Assembly (NCBI GenBank): GCA_937923175.1
Contig: CALALB010000023.1
Coordinates: forward strand, 1-64,000
Origin: an uncultured Chromatiaceae bacterium
GTDB lineage: Bacteria; Pseudomonadota; Gammaproteobacteria; Chromatiales; Chromatiaceae
Direction: 5' to 3'
DNA length: 64,000 bases
Below are positions 21,501 to 30,115 of this stretch, piece by piece (within the stretch, counting starts at the first letter, position 1; each line of letters opens with the position of its first letter). A program made the position numbers and the translations under genes. A model generated the notes under the pieces. That model saw only the letters and a program-made list of their open reading frames with translations. It had not been told where the DNA came from and ran no database searches.

Positions 21501-23611
21501 TTAAGGTCGCCGATCGTTTCGGTGAGGGAGCAGTCGGTCATATCCCCCAGGTACTCTATCACCGCGCCGACTGGCACCTAGAGGTAAACCCTGATTTTGA
21601 GCTGATCAGCAAGGTTTTGGCATCCCATCTCAAACGGCGCCGACTGCGTGCCCGGATTTGTCCGACCTCGGTAGCCGGGATCCAATGGCTCGATTTTCCC
21701 CCCTCGCCCGGGGTGCAGACGGCACTGGTGCTGCTCACCCGCAGCGATCCCCAGGCAATTGCGGTAACACTTGACTCGATTCGCTCGCAGCTCGATCTTG
21801 CCGAGATCCTGATCCTGGACTTCAAGCGTAAGGGCGCGCGGGAACCTCTGGTCAGCCGTGCTCCAAACATCCGTTGGCAGCGAGCCGAGGGATCCCTGGC
21901 CCGGGCGCTCAACCGCGCCCTGCGCGCCCTTAAAGCCGAGCGGGTCTTGGTGATCCATGATGGGCTAAGCGCCCCCCCGCATGCAGGTCTGGTGTTTCTC
22001 CTCGGCTTGATCGATCGACCCGAGGTCGCCCTGGTGGGGCCCTGTATCCTGGATCCAGGGGGGCGTATCCTCCAAGGCTATCCCATCCTGGGGTTTTGGC
22101 CGCTCGGCGCCCTAGGCCAGGTCCATCGCGGCCAGAGGTTGGCCGAGACCGGTGGCCTTCTCGACCGCCATCTGTGCGTCCAACGCTGTGCGACAGTCTC
22201 GGAGCAGGCCTTTATCTTGTGGCGACCGGCGTTCATCGAGACCGGTGGATTCGATGAGACGCATTATCCAGACGCCTGGTTTTTGCTCGATCTGGGGCTG
22301 CGGCTGCGTGCCCTGGGCTATCAGACACTCTGGACACCCCATGTTACCCTGGTGGCCGAGGCCAGGGGTAGCTTTCAGCTCTATCGCCGGCGAAGCCTCC
22401 GCGATCTTGAGGTCGCAGAGGAGACAGCCAGGCTGTATGAGCGTTGGTTGCCACAGCTTGCCCGCGATCCGGCCTACAACCCGAATCTCAGCCTCCGCCG
22501 CTTTGACGCTGCACCTGAAACCGAGATCCCTGTCTCCTGGGACCCAGAACTGGGCCAACACCCGCGTATCCTCGGTTTTCCAGGCGACCTGACAGGCAGT
22601 GGTCATTACCGGGTGATCGACCCGCTCTCGGCCCTGCAGGGGAAGGGTCTGGCCTGTACTGCCTGGATCGACCCCGCTCCATCGGTCCGTCCACCAAGCC
22701 CAGTAGAGCTCGAGCGGATGGCCCCTGATGTCTTATTGCTCCATAATGCCCTCCATGATCGGCATCTCCAGGCGCTTGCCTTGTATCGGCGCTACAACCA
22801 GACCAGATTGCTCTTCTCGCTCGATGATCTGCTCACCCATCTTCCCCCCTGGAACCCCTTCAGACAGACCAATTATCCTGATCTCGAGCGGCGGCTCGAT
22901 CAGGCCTTGACGCTGTGCGACCGGCTCTTGGTGAGCACCCCAATGCTTGCCGAATGTTATAGCGAGAAACATGGCGACATCCGGGTGATCCCTAATCGCC
23001 TGGTACGCGCCCGTTGGCAGGGTCTGGCTGAGAAGGCTGCAGCCATGAGGCACAAGGCCAAGAAACGGCGCCCGCGGATCGGTTGGGCGGGGGCGGCGCA
23101 GCATCAGGGTGACCTGGAATGGCTTGCGCCCGTGGTCGAGGCGCTGGCTGGCGAGGCCGAGTGGTATTTCTTCGGGATGTGTCCGGAGACGCTCAGGCCC
23201 TATGCCGCCGGTGTCTGGCCAATGGTCGGGTTTGCTGAATATCCAAAGACCCTAGCTAGCCTAGGATTTGATGTTGCCATTGCCCCTTTGGCGTTGCATG
23301 ATTTCAACCGTTGTAAAAGCAACCTCAAGATCCTGGAATACGGCGCCCTCGGGATCCCAGTTATCTGCACTGATATCGAGCCTTATCGCATGGCCCCTGT
23401 CGAGCGTCTGCCCAATCGACCAGGCCCGTGGATCGAGGCGTTGCGGGCGCGTCTCGCCGATCTTGAAACCGCTGAGCAAGAAGGCCAGCAACTCAGACAC
23501 TGGGTGGAAAGCCACTGGATGCTTGAGGATCATCTGGCCAGCTGGAACGAGGCGTTGGTCTTTTCAGACAAGGGTTCACCAGAGATAGCAACAAGGGGGC
23601 AATCGTCATGA
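18551..23611 (+). CDS. Giant multidomain glycosyltransferase (GT2-GT4-GT2-GT2-GT4)
   Basis: Cytoplasmic polymerising or sequential glycosyltransferase of 1686 residues, starting at GTG. Domains by eye: GT2 (about 8-260; EILIPVFNGYESVRRCLDSV, LNSDTLITPGWVERL); GT4 (about 290-690; LYVLHEYHSLGGTEIHARAL, with PSVYEETFCLTIAELQALGVPVLAF near its end); a low-complexity linker (about 700-815); a second GT2-like module (about 820-1050; YTDEDRIAEDGRRYRPCFKP); a third GT2-like module (about 1070-1330); and a C-terminal GT4-like module (about 1360-1680; RIGWAGAAQHQGDLEWLAPV, NLKILEYGALGIPVI). Its end overlaps the beta-barrel gene by ATGA, so the two are translationally coupled. It probably builds an oligosaccharide on a lipid or surface protein. 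Acceptor and sugars cannot be read from the sequence. Confidence 0.85.
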   Translation: MTKPNSTQLAEPEILIPVFNGYESVRRCLDSVLRYTPESCPIRILDDASTDLRLLGWLDELERQEPRVQLRRADENLGFVGNVNRGLASAQGDVIVLNSDTLITPGWVERLIGCAASDERIGIVCPLSNNATILSVPWMNEDNPIPDGLGIERFAALIAASSARRYPRLPVAVGFCMLIRQAVIRRIGLLHRAYRHGYGEECDYSLRAWEAGFEVACCDDAFVYHQGEQSFGAVPGLAKLKQRNEAVLLSRWPFYHGLIRRFCQLNPLRDVQERILAGLAQARGDQAPHLLYVLHEYHSLGGTEIHARALMTGLADDYRISLIFPGETDPYRDFQCVDEDGRWRVLAYQRALIETGPKLFGYPAALRNPSVEASFARLLAGGAVRLVHFHHLLGWGSLELPLIARRLGAAVILSLHDYFLFCPVFDLLSPQGLPCGRDCVDPEDDRCLDCLLHYPNTIEDRDELRAYLGLRQQKILAILEAAEAIVVPSGFVLQRFLSAYGPELALKVRVIPHGLPQLGSPMALRPSDSFRLGVFANLTRRKGAEHLIEAIRLLKHRRSLQVLQFGGVEPGYRQALSAAGIQMRGTYRHLDLKRLVAEVDLAVVPSVYEETFCLTIAELQALGVPVLAFAVGAIPERITDGQSGFLVEELSARALAERIQALIANPRQLRQVRTYLRQQRPKRLEDNLKDYAALYEQSLGVGARSKSDLQKVLAELQTGPEGAPLEMGYALLSSVLPDWGNGQGRHHPDLDPGLGWEKGGIEPRVLAPQSGLDSWSGARTQRRPLAYGSVSERRWLESAGRYAPPSCYGLEGTAKDLDLVLVILEPMAETGSLSRTLDSIPLPQGRLQLLVVSNSDDLPAHPRCVWLRPGPGQSVARLINLWIAEHPSDWIGWITAGDQLHPSAFDLIASWIARHPDWRFVYTDEDRIAEDGRRYRPCFKPDFDLDLLRSRDYLGGLCLIRRDAFLACGGLIPQPAVAQLDLCLKVADRFGEGAVGHIPQVLYHRADWHLEVNPDFELISKVLASHLKRRRLRARICPTSVAGIQWLDFPPSPGVQTALVLLTRSDPQAIAVTLDSIRSQLDLAEILILDFKRKGAREPLVSRAPNIRWQRAEGSLARALNRALRALKAERVLVIHDGLSAPPHAGLVFLLGLIDRPEVALVGPCILDPGGRILQGYPILGFWPLGALGQVHRGQRLAETGGLLDRHLCVQRCATVSEQAFILWRPAFIETGGFDETHYPDAWFLLDLGLRLRALGYQTLWTPHVTLVAEARGSFQLYRRRSLRDLEVAEETARLYERWLPQLARDPAYNPNLSLRRFDAAPETEIPVSWDPELGQHPRILGFPGDLTGSGHYRVIDPLSALQGKGLACTAWIDPAPSVRPPSPVELERMAPDVLLLHNALHDRHLQALALYRRYNQTRLLFSLDDLLTHLPPWNPFRQTNYPDLERRLDQALTLCDRLLVSTPMLAECYSEKHGDIRVIPNRLVRARWQGLAEKAAAMRHKAKKRRPRIGWAGAAQHQGDLEWLAPVVEALAGEAEWYFFGMCPETLRPYAAGVWPMVGFAEYPKTLASLGFDVAIAPLALHDFNRCKSNLKILEYGALGIPVICTDIEPYRMAPVERLPNRPGPWIEALRARLADLETAEQEGQQLRHWVESHWMLEDHLASWNEALVFSDKGSPEIATRGQSS

Positions 23612-25026
23612 GTCGGAGCAAAGCAGGGCACGCCGCAATCAGCGCGGCGATCTTGGGGCTTGCCTGCTATGGGCAGGGGGGTGAAACCACAGCGGATGAG
23701 CTGATCGGCGGGGGGTGGCTTGTCGTGCCCGCTTCGACCCCAGCGGACCAACCAGCGACTGCACTCGCAAGCGGTGCGCCCATCGAGCAGGCTGCGGGTT
23801 CGACTGGAAATACCAATACGCAGAGCCTTGCCGGAACTGTGTATGACATCTGTCGCAGCGAGGGTAATGCCGGAACCCTCTTCCAGAACGACTGTAGCCT
23901 ACTGCTCGGCGGTGCAGCCCAGGACCCGGCGGGTACCGCCCAGGCGTTGATTGCGCTGACCCCCGACCAGATCCTTGCCCCGCGTAATGAGTCAGTACAG
24001 CAGGTCCAGGCAGGGCTTGGGGTCCTTGCCATGCGGATGGAGGGATTACGCTCGGCCGGGCGTGCCACCACCCCTGAGCGCATTGCGGCTCAGATCCTGC
24101 GCCAGGCCACCGGCGGGGGGGCGAGCGCTGATCTTGACCTGGGCCGTGGCGGGGCATTTTTCAATCTCAAATATCTGGACACCGAACAGGATCGCAACCG
24201 CTATACCACAGGCTATGATCAGGACGGTGTGCGCTTAACCTTGGGCGCCGATTATCGGCTCCAGGACAATCTCATCCTGGGTCTATTCGCCAACTATGCC
24301 TCAGCTGAGACCAGCTATTGGCTCAAAAAGGGCAATATGGATACCCGGACCTGGGGTCTGGGTCTTTATGGAACCTATTATTGGGACGGTGGCGGCTTTA
24401 TCGAGGGCTCGGTCGGGTATGATACCCATGATTATGATCTGACCCGCCGAATCGATTACAGCATCGTGGTCAATGGGGTGCAGACCGATGTGCGCCAAAA
24501 CGCCACCTCAGACCCCGATGGACGGACATTTTATGTAAGCCTGGGTGGCGGTTATCAACTCGAGCAACAGGCATTCACCCTAACGCCGAGCCTGAAGTTC
24601 AATTATCTGCGTACCCATCTGGACTCATATAGCGAGCGTCTATCCAATCCCAATGCGCCCGGTGGGGGTATGGGTATGGCCTTTGAGTCACAGACCCATG
24701 AATCATTCACCTCGCGTTTGGGGTTCACGATTGCTCGTGCCTTTAGTTCAGGGAGCGGGGTCTGGGTCCCGCAATTGAGCCTTGATTGGGTGCATGAGTT
24801 CTTGGGCGATCAGGAGGCCCTGCAGGCGCGATTCATCGATGATCTTGCCGGCACCCCATTGCTCCTAACCACCATGAGCCCAGACCGTAATTACTTCGAT
24901 CTGGGGGTGGGTCTCTCCGGTCAATTTGCCCAGGGACGCTCGGCGTTCATCTCGATCAATAAGCTCTTAGGCTACGAGGACATCGAGCATTACACCATCA
25001 CAGGCGGGGTACGGATGGAATTCTAG
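23608..25026 (+). CDS. Autotransporter-type outer-membrane beta-barrel protein
   Basis: 472 residues with an N-terminal export signal (AAISAAILGLACYGQG). A short passenger-like region includes NDCSLLLGG, and a C-terminal beta-barrel covers about residues 190-472, with alternating aromatic strands such as WGLGLYGTYYWDGGGFIEGSVGYD and a terminal GGVRMEF ending in Phe, the usual BAM recognition signature. This fits the autotransporter beta-domain family. The passenger is short compared with classical autotransporters, so it may act as a porin-like or anchoring protein. It overlaps the giant glycosyltransferase by four bases, suggesting its product is the exporter or acceptor of that enzyme's glycan (inference). 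Confidence 0.8.
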   Translation: MSRSKAGHAAISAAILGLACYGQGGETTADELIGGGWLVVPASTPADQPATALASGAPIEQAAGSTGNTNTQSLAGTVYDICRSEGNAGTLFQNDCSLLLGGAAQDPAGTAQALIALTPDQILAPRNESVQQVQAGLGVLAMRMEGLRSAGRATTPERIAAQILRQATGGGASADLDLGRGGAFFNLKYLDTEQDRNRYTTGYDQDGVRLTLGADYRLQDNLILGLFANYASAETSYWLKKGNMDTRTWGLGLYGTYYWDGGGFIEGSVGYDTHDYDLTRRIDYSIVVNGVQTDVRQNATSDPDGRTFYVSLGGGYQLEQQAFTLTPSLKFNYLRTHLDSYSERLSNPNAPGGGMGMAFESQTHESFTSRLGFTIARAFSSGSGVWVPQLSLDWVHEFLGDQEALQARFIDDLAGTPLLLTTMSPDRNYFDLGVGLSGQFAQGRSAFISINKLLGYEDIEHYTITGGVRMEF

Positions 25027-25040
25027 GGGCAATGCACCTG

Positions 25041-25069
25041 CCCTAGGGGACGCGATGCGTACCCTAGGG
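25041..25069. terminator. Bidirectional terminator hairpin
   Basis: CCCTAGGG-g-ACGC-gat-GCGT-a-CCCTAGGG folds into a 12 bp interrupted stem, followed on the plus strand by CTTTGTTTC. It sits between the convergent beta-barrel gene and the radical SAM fusion gene, whose TAG stop (25064-25066) lies within the right arm. The symmetrical arms fit termination from both sides. Confidence 0.65.
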
Positions 25070-27769
25070 CTTTGTTTCTATCCCCCGGATGGCTGCGACC
25101 AGCGCTTGGAGCCGTGCTGTCATCTCAAGGGTGCGCTGCGGGCGGCTGATGAGCGCCTCCCTGTTCCACCGCCAAATCCAGCCCTCTGGGATCAGATCGA
25201 GTTCCCTGAAGACCCGCTGCGCCTCGGACTCGGGGTCTTGGGCCAGCTGTTCATAGATCACCCGCACCGGCTTGATGCCATAGAGCGTAAAGAGGTTGTT
25301 AAACTGGCCTTGGGCAAAGGTGATCGTCTCGAGGCGGGCGATCAGATCCTCTGGAGTCAGCTCGGCAAGCACCCTCTTCAGGTGTTTTTCTGGATAGGGT
25401 CCGCTCCAACAACCAGTGCGCTCGGCAACCAGATAGGACATGGCTTGGGCCAAGAGGTCCTGGCGCTCGATCCAGATGAACCTGACCCTGGGCCAATAGT
25501 TGGGGATTACCCCAACGCGCCATAAGAAAAAGAGCTGGTCCCAACTGAGCTTGACCGCAAACCTGGGCCCAAGCTCGGTCCTGAGATGGGCCAGATAACC
25601 CGGCAGATCCTGGATCCCTCGGGTCTCGCAGATCTCGATCAGGCGTTGGCTATCGAAGAGCTCTTCGGCGCGATTGATCAAACCGCTGGCGGCGAGCGAC
25701 TCGGCGAGCAGGTTCGAGCCGCTGCGGTTGGTAAAGGCGATGACTATGACCAGCTCAGGGCACTCGCGCAGGGAGGGCGGTCGAGGTGGGGGACGCTCGG
25801 GTAGATAGCGGGCAAAATAACCCAGGATCTCCTGCTCGTGGATCCCTGGTCGATAATCGATCAGCCAGGGCGAGGGAGTGGATGGCTCTGGTAAGTCGGC
25901 CAGGGGCGCCTCGGGGTCGGTCTCCGCGAGTCTGATCCGCCCGAGCAACCACTGCGTATCAGCGAGATAGACCGCAAGCGACTGAGCCTTCGGTAGCTGA
26001 GCGACGGTCAGGTGGAAGGCATAACGGCCATCGCCCTTGCCTGCCTGCACCAAATCCTCGCGCAGGCCATCGGCGCGCAGCCGCTGCCAGGGCTGATCAT
26101 CGAGCCTCAGCTCAACCCAGAGGCGTAGATGCGGGTATCGCGGCGCCCAGATCCAGCCGTGCAGGTCCCCCCTGATGAGCCCATCGAGATGGCCCTCGAT
26201 CAGCTCGCTCGGGGTGTCGGGGCCCAGCCGCCGCACCTCAGCGAGCAAGCGAGCAGAGGTCTCAGGGTCATTGGCGCGCCAGCGTTCGATGATTTGACGA
26301 TTGCTCAGGGTTGCCTCTGGCAGCTCAGGCAAGAGACGTTCGCCCCAGGCCGCCTCCAGCCAGGCGCGATACTGGGCGAGCTGATCAGGGATGGAGTGCT
26401 GATGGGGTCCGTAGCCATGCTTGAGACAATGGGCGCAAAGCGCCTGGGGATAATGCTGTTCGCTGATCCCAGAGCGGATCGCCCGGAATGGCAGGCCTTG
26501 CCAGATGGCGCGAGCATTGGCTTCATGGAGATTGCCGAGCGAGGGGCCGCCTTCATAGGCAAAACAACAAGGCTTGGTGTGACCGCTGCGCCGGACATAG
26601 AGCGTCTTGAAGGGCTCAAGACAATAAAAGGGCTCGGTGCCCTGATACGGGCCGAAGGCCAACGCCTGCTCGAGAGACTCGCCCTCTAACTGCCAGGTAT
26701 TGAGCAAGGATCCTGTCCGATAGCCTGGCGGCGGCTGATGGGGAATCAGCCGGCGGGCAGCCTCCGGCAGCTCGGCCAGAGTCAGGGTGGCGCTGACATC
26801 GCCGCGCGCTGTTCTCCAGGCCGTTTCATCTGCAACCGCGGTCTGGCGATACTGATCGGTCGATAGGATGACCCCGTGCGCCCTTGCCCGCCGTTCGGCC
26901 TCCTCGAGGATCGGCCCATCGATCCAGGGGCGAAAGATTGCCCGATGCCCAGCAAGCTCCTTGGTGGTTTCAAAGGTCTGGAGCGCCTTGAGATGGATCA
27001 CCTCGACCCCCGCAGTAGCCATCAGATCCACAAAGTCAGGCAGTTCCCTGACCTGGTGTTCGAAGGCGATGGTATTGACCTCGAGGCGCGGATAAGGCCG
27101 ACCCGCGGCCTTTTTACCCGCAGCCAACCGCTGAATGCCTGCCAGAAGCCTTTCAAACCCTCCGCCCAGATAGATCGACTCATACTCCTTGGCAGTGGTG
27201 CCCGAGACGCTGACCGTGACGCTGAAGACCCAGTGCTCGACCAAAAGGGCACAGAGCGCCTCATCGAGATGCATTCCATTGGTAAAAAAATCGATCAGTA
27301 CCCGATATTCGCCGAGCCGCTTGATGAGAGTGGCAAAATCCGGATGCAAAGTGGGTTCGCCATAGCCAAAACAGTGGACGCTGATCACCTGGGGCAAGAG
27401 GGGGACAAGGCTTGGCCAGAGTCGATCGAGGTCGATAAACCCCCGTTCCTGTTCCTTGATAGAGAACAAGCGGCTGGGGCTTAGCCCCGAGAAGGTCGGG
27501 CACATGGCGCATTTGAGGTCGCAGACATTGCTAACCTCGAGGAAAAGCTCGGCTGGGCACTCGGGCAGAGGCCCTCCCTGAGACCAGCTGGCAAGACGCG
27601 CGAGTGCGGCAAGCCGCTCAGGCCACCAGGGTGGATCGATGTTATCCCCTGGTTCAGCCGTGGCCATTGCCTGGGCAGTGCGTGCTCGATCAGTACCAGG
27701 CTGGAGGGCATGGGTGGAAGACCCGATCTGGGGCGCAAACCGCTCAGGGGTAAAGGGATCGGTGGTCAT
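25064..27769 (-). CDS. Radical SAM enzyme fused to Stf0-type sulfotransferase
   Basis: 901 residues. The N-terminal radical SAM domain has the [4Fe-4S] motif CDLKCAMC (Cys83, 87, 90) and GYGEPTLHPDF. A SPASM-like cysteine region follows at about residues 385-470 (YCLEPFKTL, KPCCFAYEGG, CAHCLKHGYG). About 540-630 is an all-beta module, GHLDGLIRGDLHGWIWAP ... GDGRYAFHL, of the kind appended to many bacterial glycosyltransferases. The C-terminal part (about 650-900) begins VIVIAFTNRSGSNLLAESL, the PAPS-binding loop pattern of Stf0 trehalose sulfotransferases. I infer that one polypeptide both modifies by radical chemistry and sulfates a sugar or peptide. The start is uncertain: Met35 (27667) is an alternative. 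It converges on the glycosyltransferase/beta-barrel pair. I know no characterised protein with this architecture. Confidence 0.8.
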   Translation of the reverse strand: MTTDPFTPERFAPQIGSSTHALQPGTDRARTAQAMATAEPGDNIDPPWWPERLAALARLASWSQGGPLPECPAELFLEVSNVCDLKCAMCPTFSGLSPSRLFSIKEQERGFIDLDRLWPSLVPLLPQVISVHCFGYGEPTLHPDFATLIKRLGEYRVLIDFFTNGMHLDEALCALLVEHWVFSVTVSVSGTTAKEYESIYLGGGFERLLAGIQRLAAGKKAAGRPYPRLEVNTIAFEHQVRELPDFVDLMATAGVEVIHLKALQTFETTKELAGHRAIFRPWIDGPILEEAERRARAHGVILSTDQYRQTAVADETAWRTARGDVSATLTLAELPEAARRLIPHQPPPGYRTGSLLNTWQLEGESLEQALAFGPYQGTEPFYCLEPFKTLYVRRSGHTKPCCFAYEGGPSLGNLHEANARAIWQGLPFRAIRSGISEQHYPQALCAHCLKHGYGPHQHSIPDQLAQYRAWLEAAWGERLLPELPEATLSNRQIIERWRANDPETSARLLAEVRRLGPDTPSELIEGHLDGLIRGDLHGWIWAPRYPHLRLWVELRLDDQPWQRLRADGLREDLVQAGKGDGRYAFHLTVAQLPKAQSLAVYLADTQWLLGRIRLAETDPEAPLADLPEPSTPSPWLIDYRPGIHEQEILGYFARYLPERPPPRPPSLRECPELVIVIAFTNRSGSNLLAESLAASGLINRAEELFDSQRLIEICETRGIQDLPGYLAHLRTELGPRFAVKLSWDQLFFLWRVGVIPNYWPRVRFIWIERQDLLAQAMSYLVAERTGCWSGPYPEKHLKRVLAELTPEDLIARLETITFAQGQFNNLFTLYGIKPVRVIYEQLAQDPESEAQRVFRELDLIPEGWIWRWNREALISRPQRTLEMTARLQALVAAIRGIETKP

Positions 27770-27860
27770 CGGGGTCTGTCGGCCAAATGGAACTCAGGTC
27801 GGTGCTCCGCACGGGTTGCGGCTATCCTTTCGCAGCTCTATTGTCCATCCCAGGGAACAT

Positions 27861-27883
27861 CACCCCGACGAAAGTCTGGGACC
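27861..27883. repeat. Degenerate REP-like palindrome
   Basis: CACCCCGACGAAAGTCTGGGACC matches the copy at 162-183 with changes on both arms (GGC/GCC to GAC/GTC), partly preserving the stem. It lies in the 219-base gap between the radical SAM fusion gene and glmS. Nothing else coding is visible there. Confidence 0.55.
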
Positions 27884-27988
27884 GAAGGCTTCCCTTCGAT
27901 TTACAGGGCGTCTTTAGACCGTTAGTCTTGAGCACAACAACCAGGCTTGCAAGACCATTGACCCTCTAGATGAGCGGGTGATGAGCAA

Positions 27989-29821
27989 ATGTGCGGGATC
28001 GTCGGTGCCATCGCGCAACGGCCGGTCGCGGCCATCCTGATGGAGGGGCTGCGCCGGCTCGAATATCGCGGCTATGACTCGGCGGGGATCGCCGTGCTCG
28101 ATGATTCGGGTAGGCTCAAGCGCGTGCGGGTGCTCGGCAAGGTGGCGCGTCTGGCCGAGGCGCTCGCTGCCGATCCGCTGCCGGGGACGCTCGGGATCGC
28201 CCATACCCGCTGGGCGACCCATGGCGAACCTGCTATTCACAATGCTCACCCCCATCTCAGCGCCGAGCGTTGCGCCCTGGTCCATAACGGGATCATCGAG
28301 AATCACGAGGCGCTCAGGCAAGAGCTGCGCGCTGCCGGTCATGTCTTTACCTCTCAGACCGATACCGAGGTCGCGGTCCATGCCATTCAGTCCGCCTTGG
28401 CAGGCGGTTTGCCCCTAGTCGAGGCGGTCCGCACGACTGTTCAGCAGCTGCGCGGCGCCTATGCCTTGGCGGTGATCGATGGCCAGGACCCCGACCACCT
28501 GGTGGCGGTGCGTCAGGGCAGCCCCTTGGTGATCGGGGTGGGCTTTGGTGAGCATTTTATCGCCTCGGATGCCTGCGCCCTGCTGCCGGTGACCAGCCGC
28601 TTTATCTTTTTGGAGGATGGCGATCTTGCTGAGCTAAGACGCGACGGCCTGCAGATCTGGGATCGCGCCGGTCAGTGCGTCGAGCGCCCCCTGCGGACCC
28701 TGTTTCTACCCGTCGAGGCGACCGAGCGCGGACCCTATCGGCATTATATGCAAAAGGAGATCCTAGAACAGCCGCGGGCCATCGCCGATACCCTCGAAGG
28801 TCGGATCCTGGGCAATCGGGTGCCGCTCGAGATCTTTGGCCCCTATGCCGCTGAGGTCCTGGGTCAGAGCCAAGCGGTCCAAATCGTCGCCTGCGGGACG
28901 AGCCATCATGCCGGTCTGGTCGCACGCTATTGGATCGAGGCCCATGCTGGACTGCCCTGTCAGGTTGAGATCGCCAGCGAATATCGCTATCGCCGCGCGG
29001 TGGTGCGACCGGGGACCCTGTTTGTGGCGATCTCCCAGTCGGGCGAGACGGCCGATACGCTCGCCGCCCTGCGTCATGCCAAGGGGGCAGGATATCTCGC
29101 GACCCTCGCCATCTGCAATGTACCTGAAAGCGCCCTAGCCCGCGAATCCGACCTGGTCTTTTTGACCCATGCAGGTCCAGAGATCGGGGTGGCCTCGACC
29201 AAGGCATTTACCACCCAATTGGTCGCCCTATTGCTTTTAACTGTCGCCCTTGGGCGCTGTCACGGCCTGACGCCTGAGGCCGAGGGTCATATCGCGGATC
29301 TCTTGCGCCGTCTGCCTGGCCGGATGGAGAAGGTTTTAGCCCTTGATCCGGCGATCGCTGAGCTTGCCGAGATCTTTATCGACAAACAGCATACCCTATT
29401 CCTAGGGCGGGGTGAGCATTATCCCATTGCCTTAGAAGGGGCCCTGAAGTTGAAGGAGATCTCCTATATCCATGCCGAGGGCTACCCAGCAGGCGAGCTC
29501 AAGCACGGACCCTTGGCCTTGATCGATGAACAGATGCCAGTGGTTGCAGTCGCGCCCAATGATACCTTGCTGGAAAAGCTCAAATCCAACCTCGAAGAGG
29601 TTCGGGCACGCGGGGGTCAGTTGGTGGTCTTCGCTGATCAGACTGTGCCCCTGGTCGAGGCCCCAGGGATTCGGGTGGTGCGTCTGGCAGCGACCAATGA
29701 TCTCGTTGACCCAATGCTTTTTACAGCCCCTTTACAGCTGCTAGCCTATCATGTTGCAGTACTCAAGGGGACCGATGTGGATCAGCCGCGTAACCTAGCC
29801 AAGTCAGTGACAGTGGAATAG
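27989..29821 (+). CDS. glmS: Glutamine--fructose-6-phosphate aminotransferase (GlmS)
   Basis: Makes glucosamine-6-phosphate, the entry step to UDP-GlcNAc. It begins [12 protein letters not shown], where Cys2 is the N-terminal nucleophile of the glutaminase domain. [13 protein letters not shown] and [10 protein letters not shown] follow. Two SIS isomerase domains contain [34 protein letters not shown], and the conserved [14 protein letters not shown]-terminus. It has 610 residues (E. coli 609). No glmS ribozyme-like leader is expected or seen. With glmU, about 12 kb upstream, it feeds the glycosyltransferases in this region. Confidence 0.98.
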   Translation: MCGIVGAIAQRPVAAILMEGLRRLEYRGYDSAGIAVLDDSGRLKRVRVLGKVARLAEALAADPLPGTLGIAHTRWATHGEPAIHNAHPHLSAERCALVHNGIIENHEALRQELRAAGHVFTSQTDTEVAVHAIQSALAGGLPLVEAVRTTVQQLRGAYALAVIDGQDPDHLVAVRQGSPLVIGVGFGEHFIASDACALLPVTSRFIFLEDGDLAELRRDGLQIWDRAGQCVERPLRTLFLPVEATERGPYRHYMQKEILEQPRAIADTLEGRILGNRVPLEIFGPYAAEVLGQSQAVQIVACGTSHHAGLVARYWIEAHAGLPCQVEIASEYRYRRAVVRPGTLFVAISQSGETADTLAALRHAKGAGYLATLAICNVPESALARESDLVFLTHAGPEIGVASTKAFTTQLVALLLLTVALGRCHGLTPEAEGHIADLLRRLPGRMEKVLALDPAIAELAEIFIDKQHTLFLGRGEHYPIALEGALKLKEISYIHAEGYPAGELKHGPLALIDEQMPVVAVAPNDTLLEKLKSNLEEVRARGGQLVVFADQTVPLVEAPGIRVVRLAATNDLVDPMLFTAPLQLLAYHVAVLKGTDVDQPRNLAKSVTVE

Positions 29822-29905
29822 GCTTGGTTGATGCCTCTAGGCGACCAGGGCTTGACGAGTGAGCGAAATCCCCCAGCCTCTTGCTCAGGATCATACTTAT
29901 ACTAA

Positions 29906-30048
29906 GGAAGCTCTGCCTAACCCGGCGAGCGGGATAGAGGGCCACGCGCCCGGAGCGCGAGCCGCGAGACATCACATAGCGTTAGGCGAGGGAGCGAGCA
30001 CCGCGCAACGCAGCGATGCGCCCGCGCAGTCAGTGATGCAGAGCTTCC
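29906..30048. mobile_element. 143 bp MITE with IS5-like CTAA target duplication
   Basis: Perfect 11-base terminal inverted repeats, GGAAGCTCTGC at 29906-29916 and GCAGAGCTTCC at 30038-30048, flanked on both sides by the direct repeat CTAA (29902-29905 and 30049-30052). A 4-base CTAA/YTAR duplication is the hallmark of IS5-family insertion. The interior has no coding potential and includes a second inverted pair (cctaac/gttagg). It is thus a non-autonomous element, presumably mobilised by an IS5-family transposase not present in the window. It sits in the 294-base gap between glmS and the DUF1631 gene and may affect expression of the latter. Confidence 0.8.
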
Positions 30049-30115
30049 CTAAATTCAAGACCCTCCGCCCAAAGACGGATCCAGGATCCGCTGATCCAGT
30101 CCTCAGGGATTGCCT

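Noticed and set aside
26129-26689. 186-residue plus-strand ORF opposite the radical SAM fusion
   Set aside because: Antisense shadow of a clearly coding frame, with no recognisable domain.
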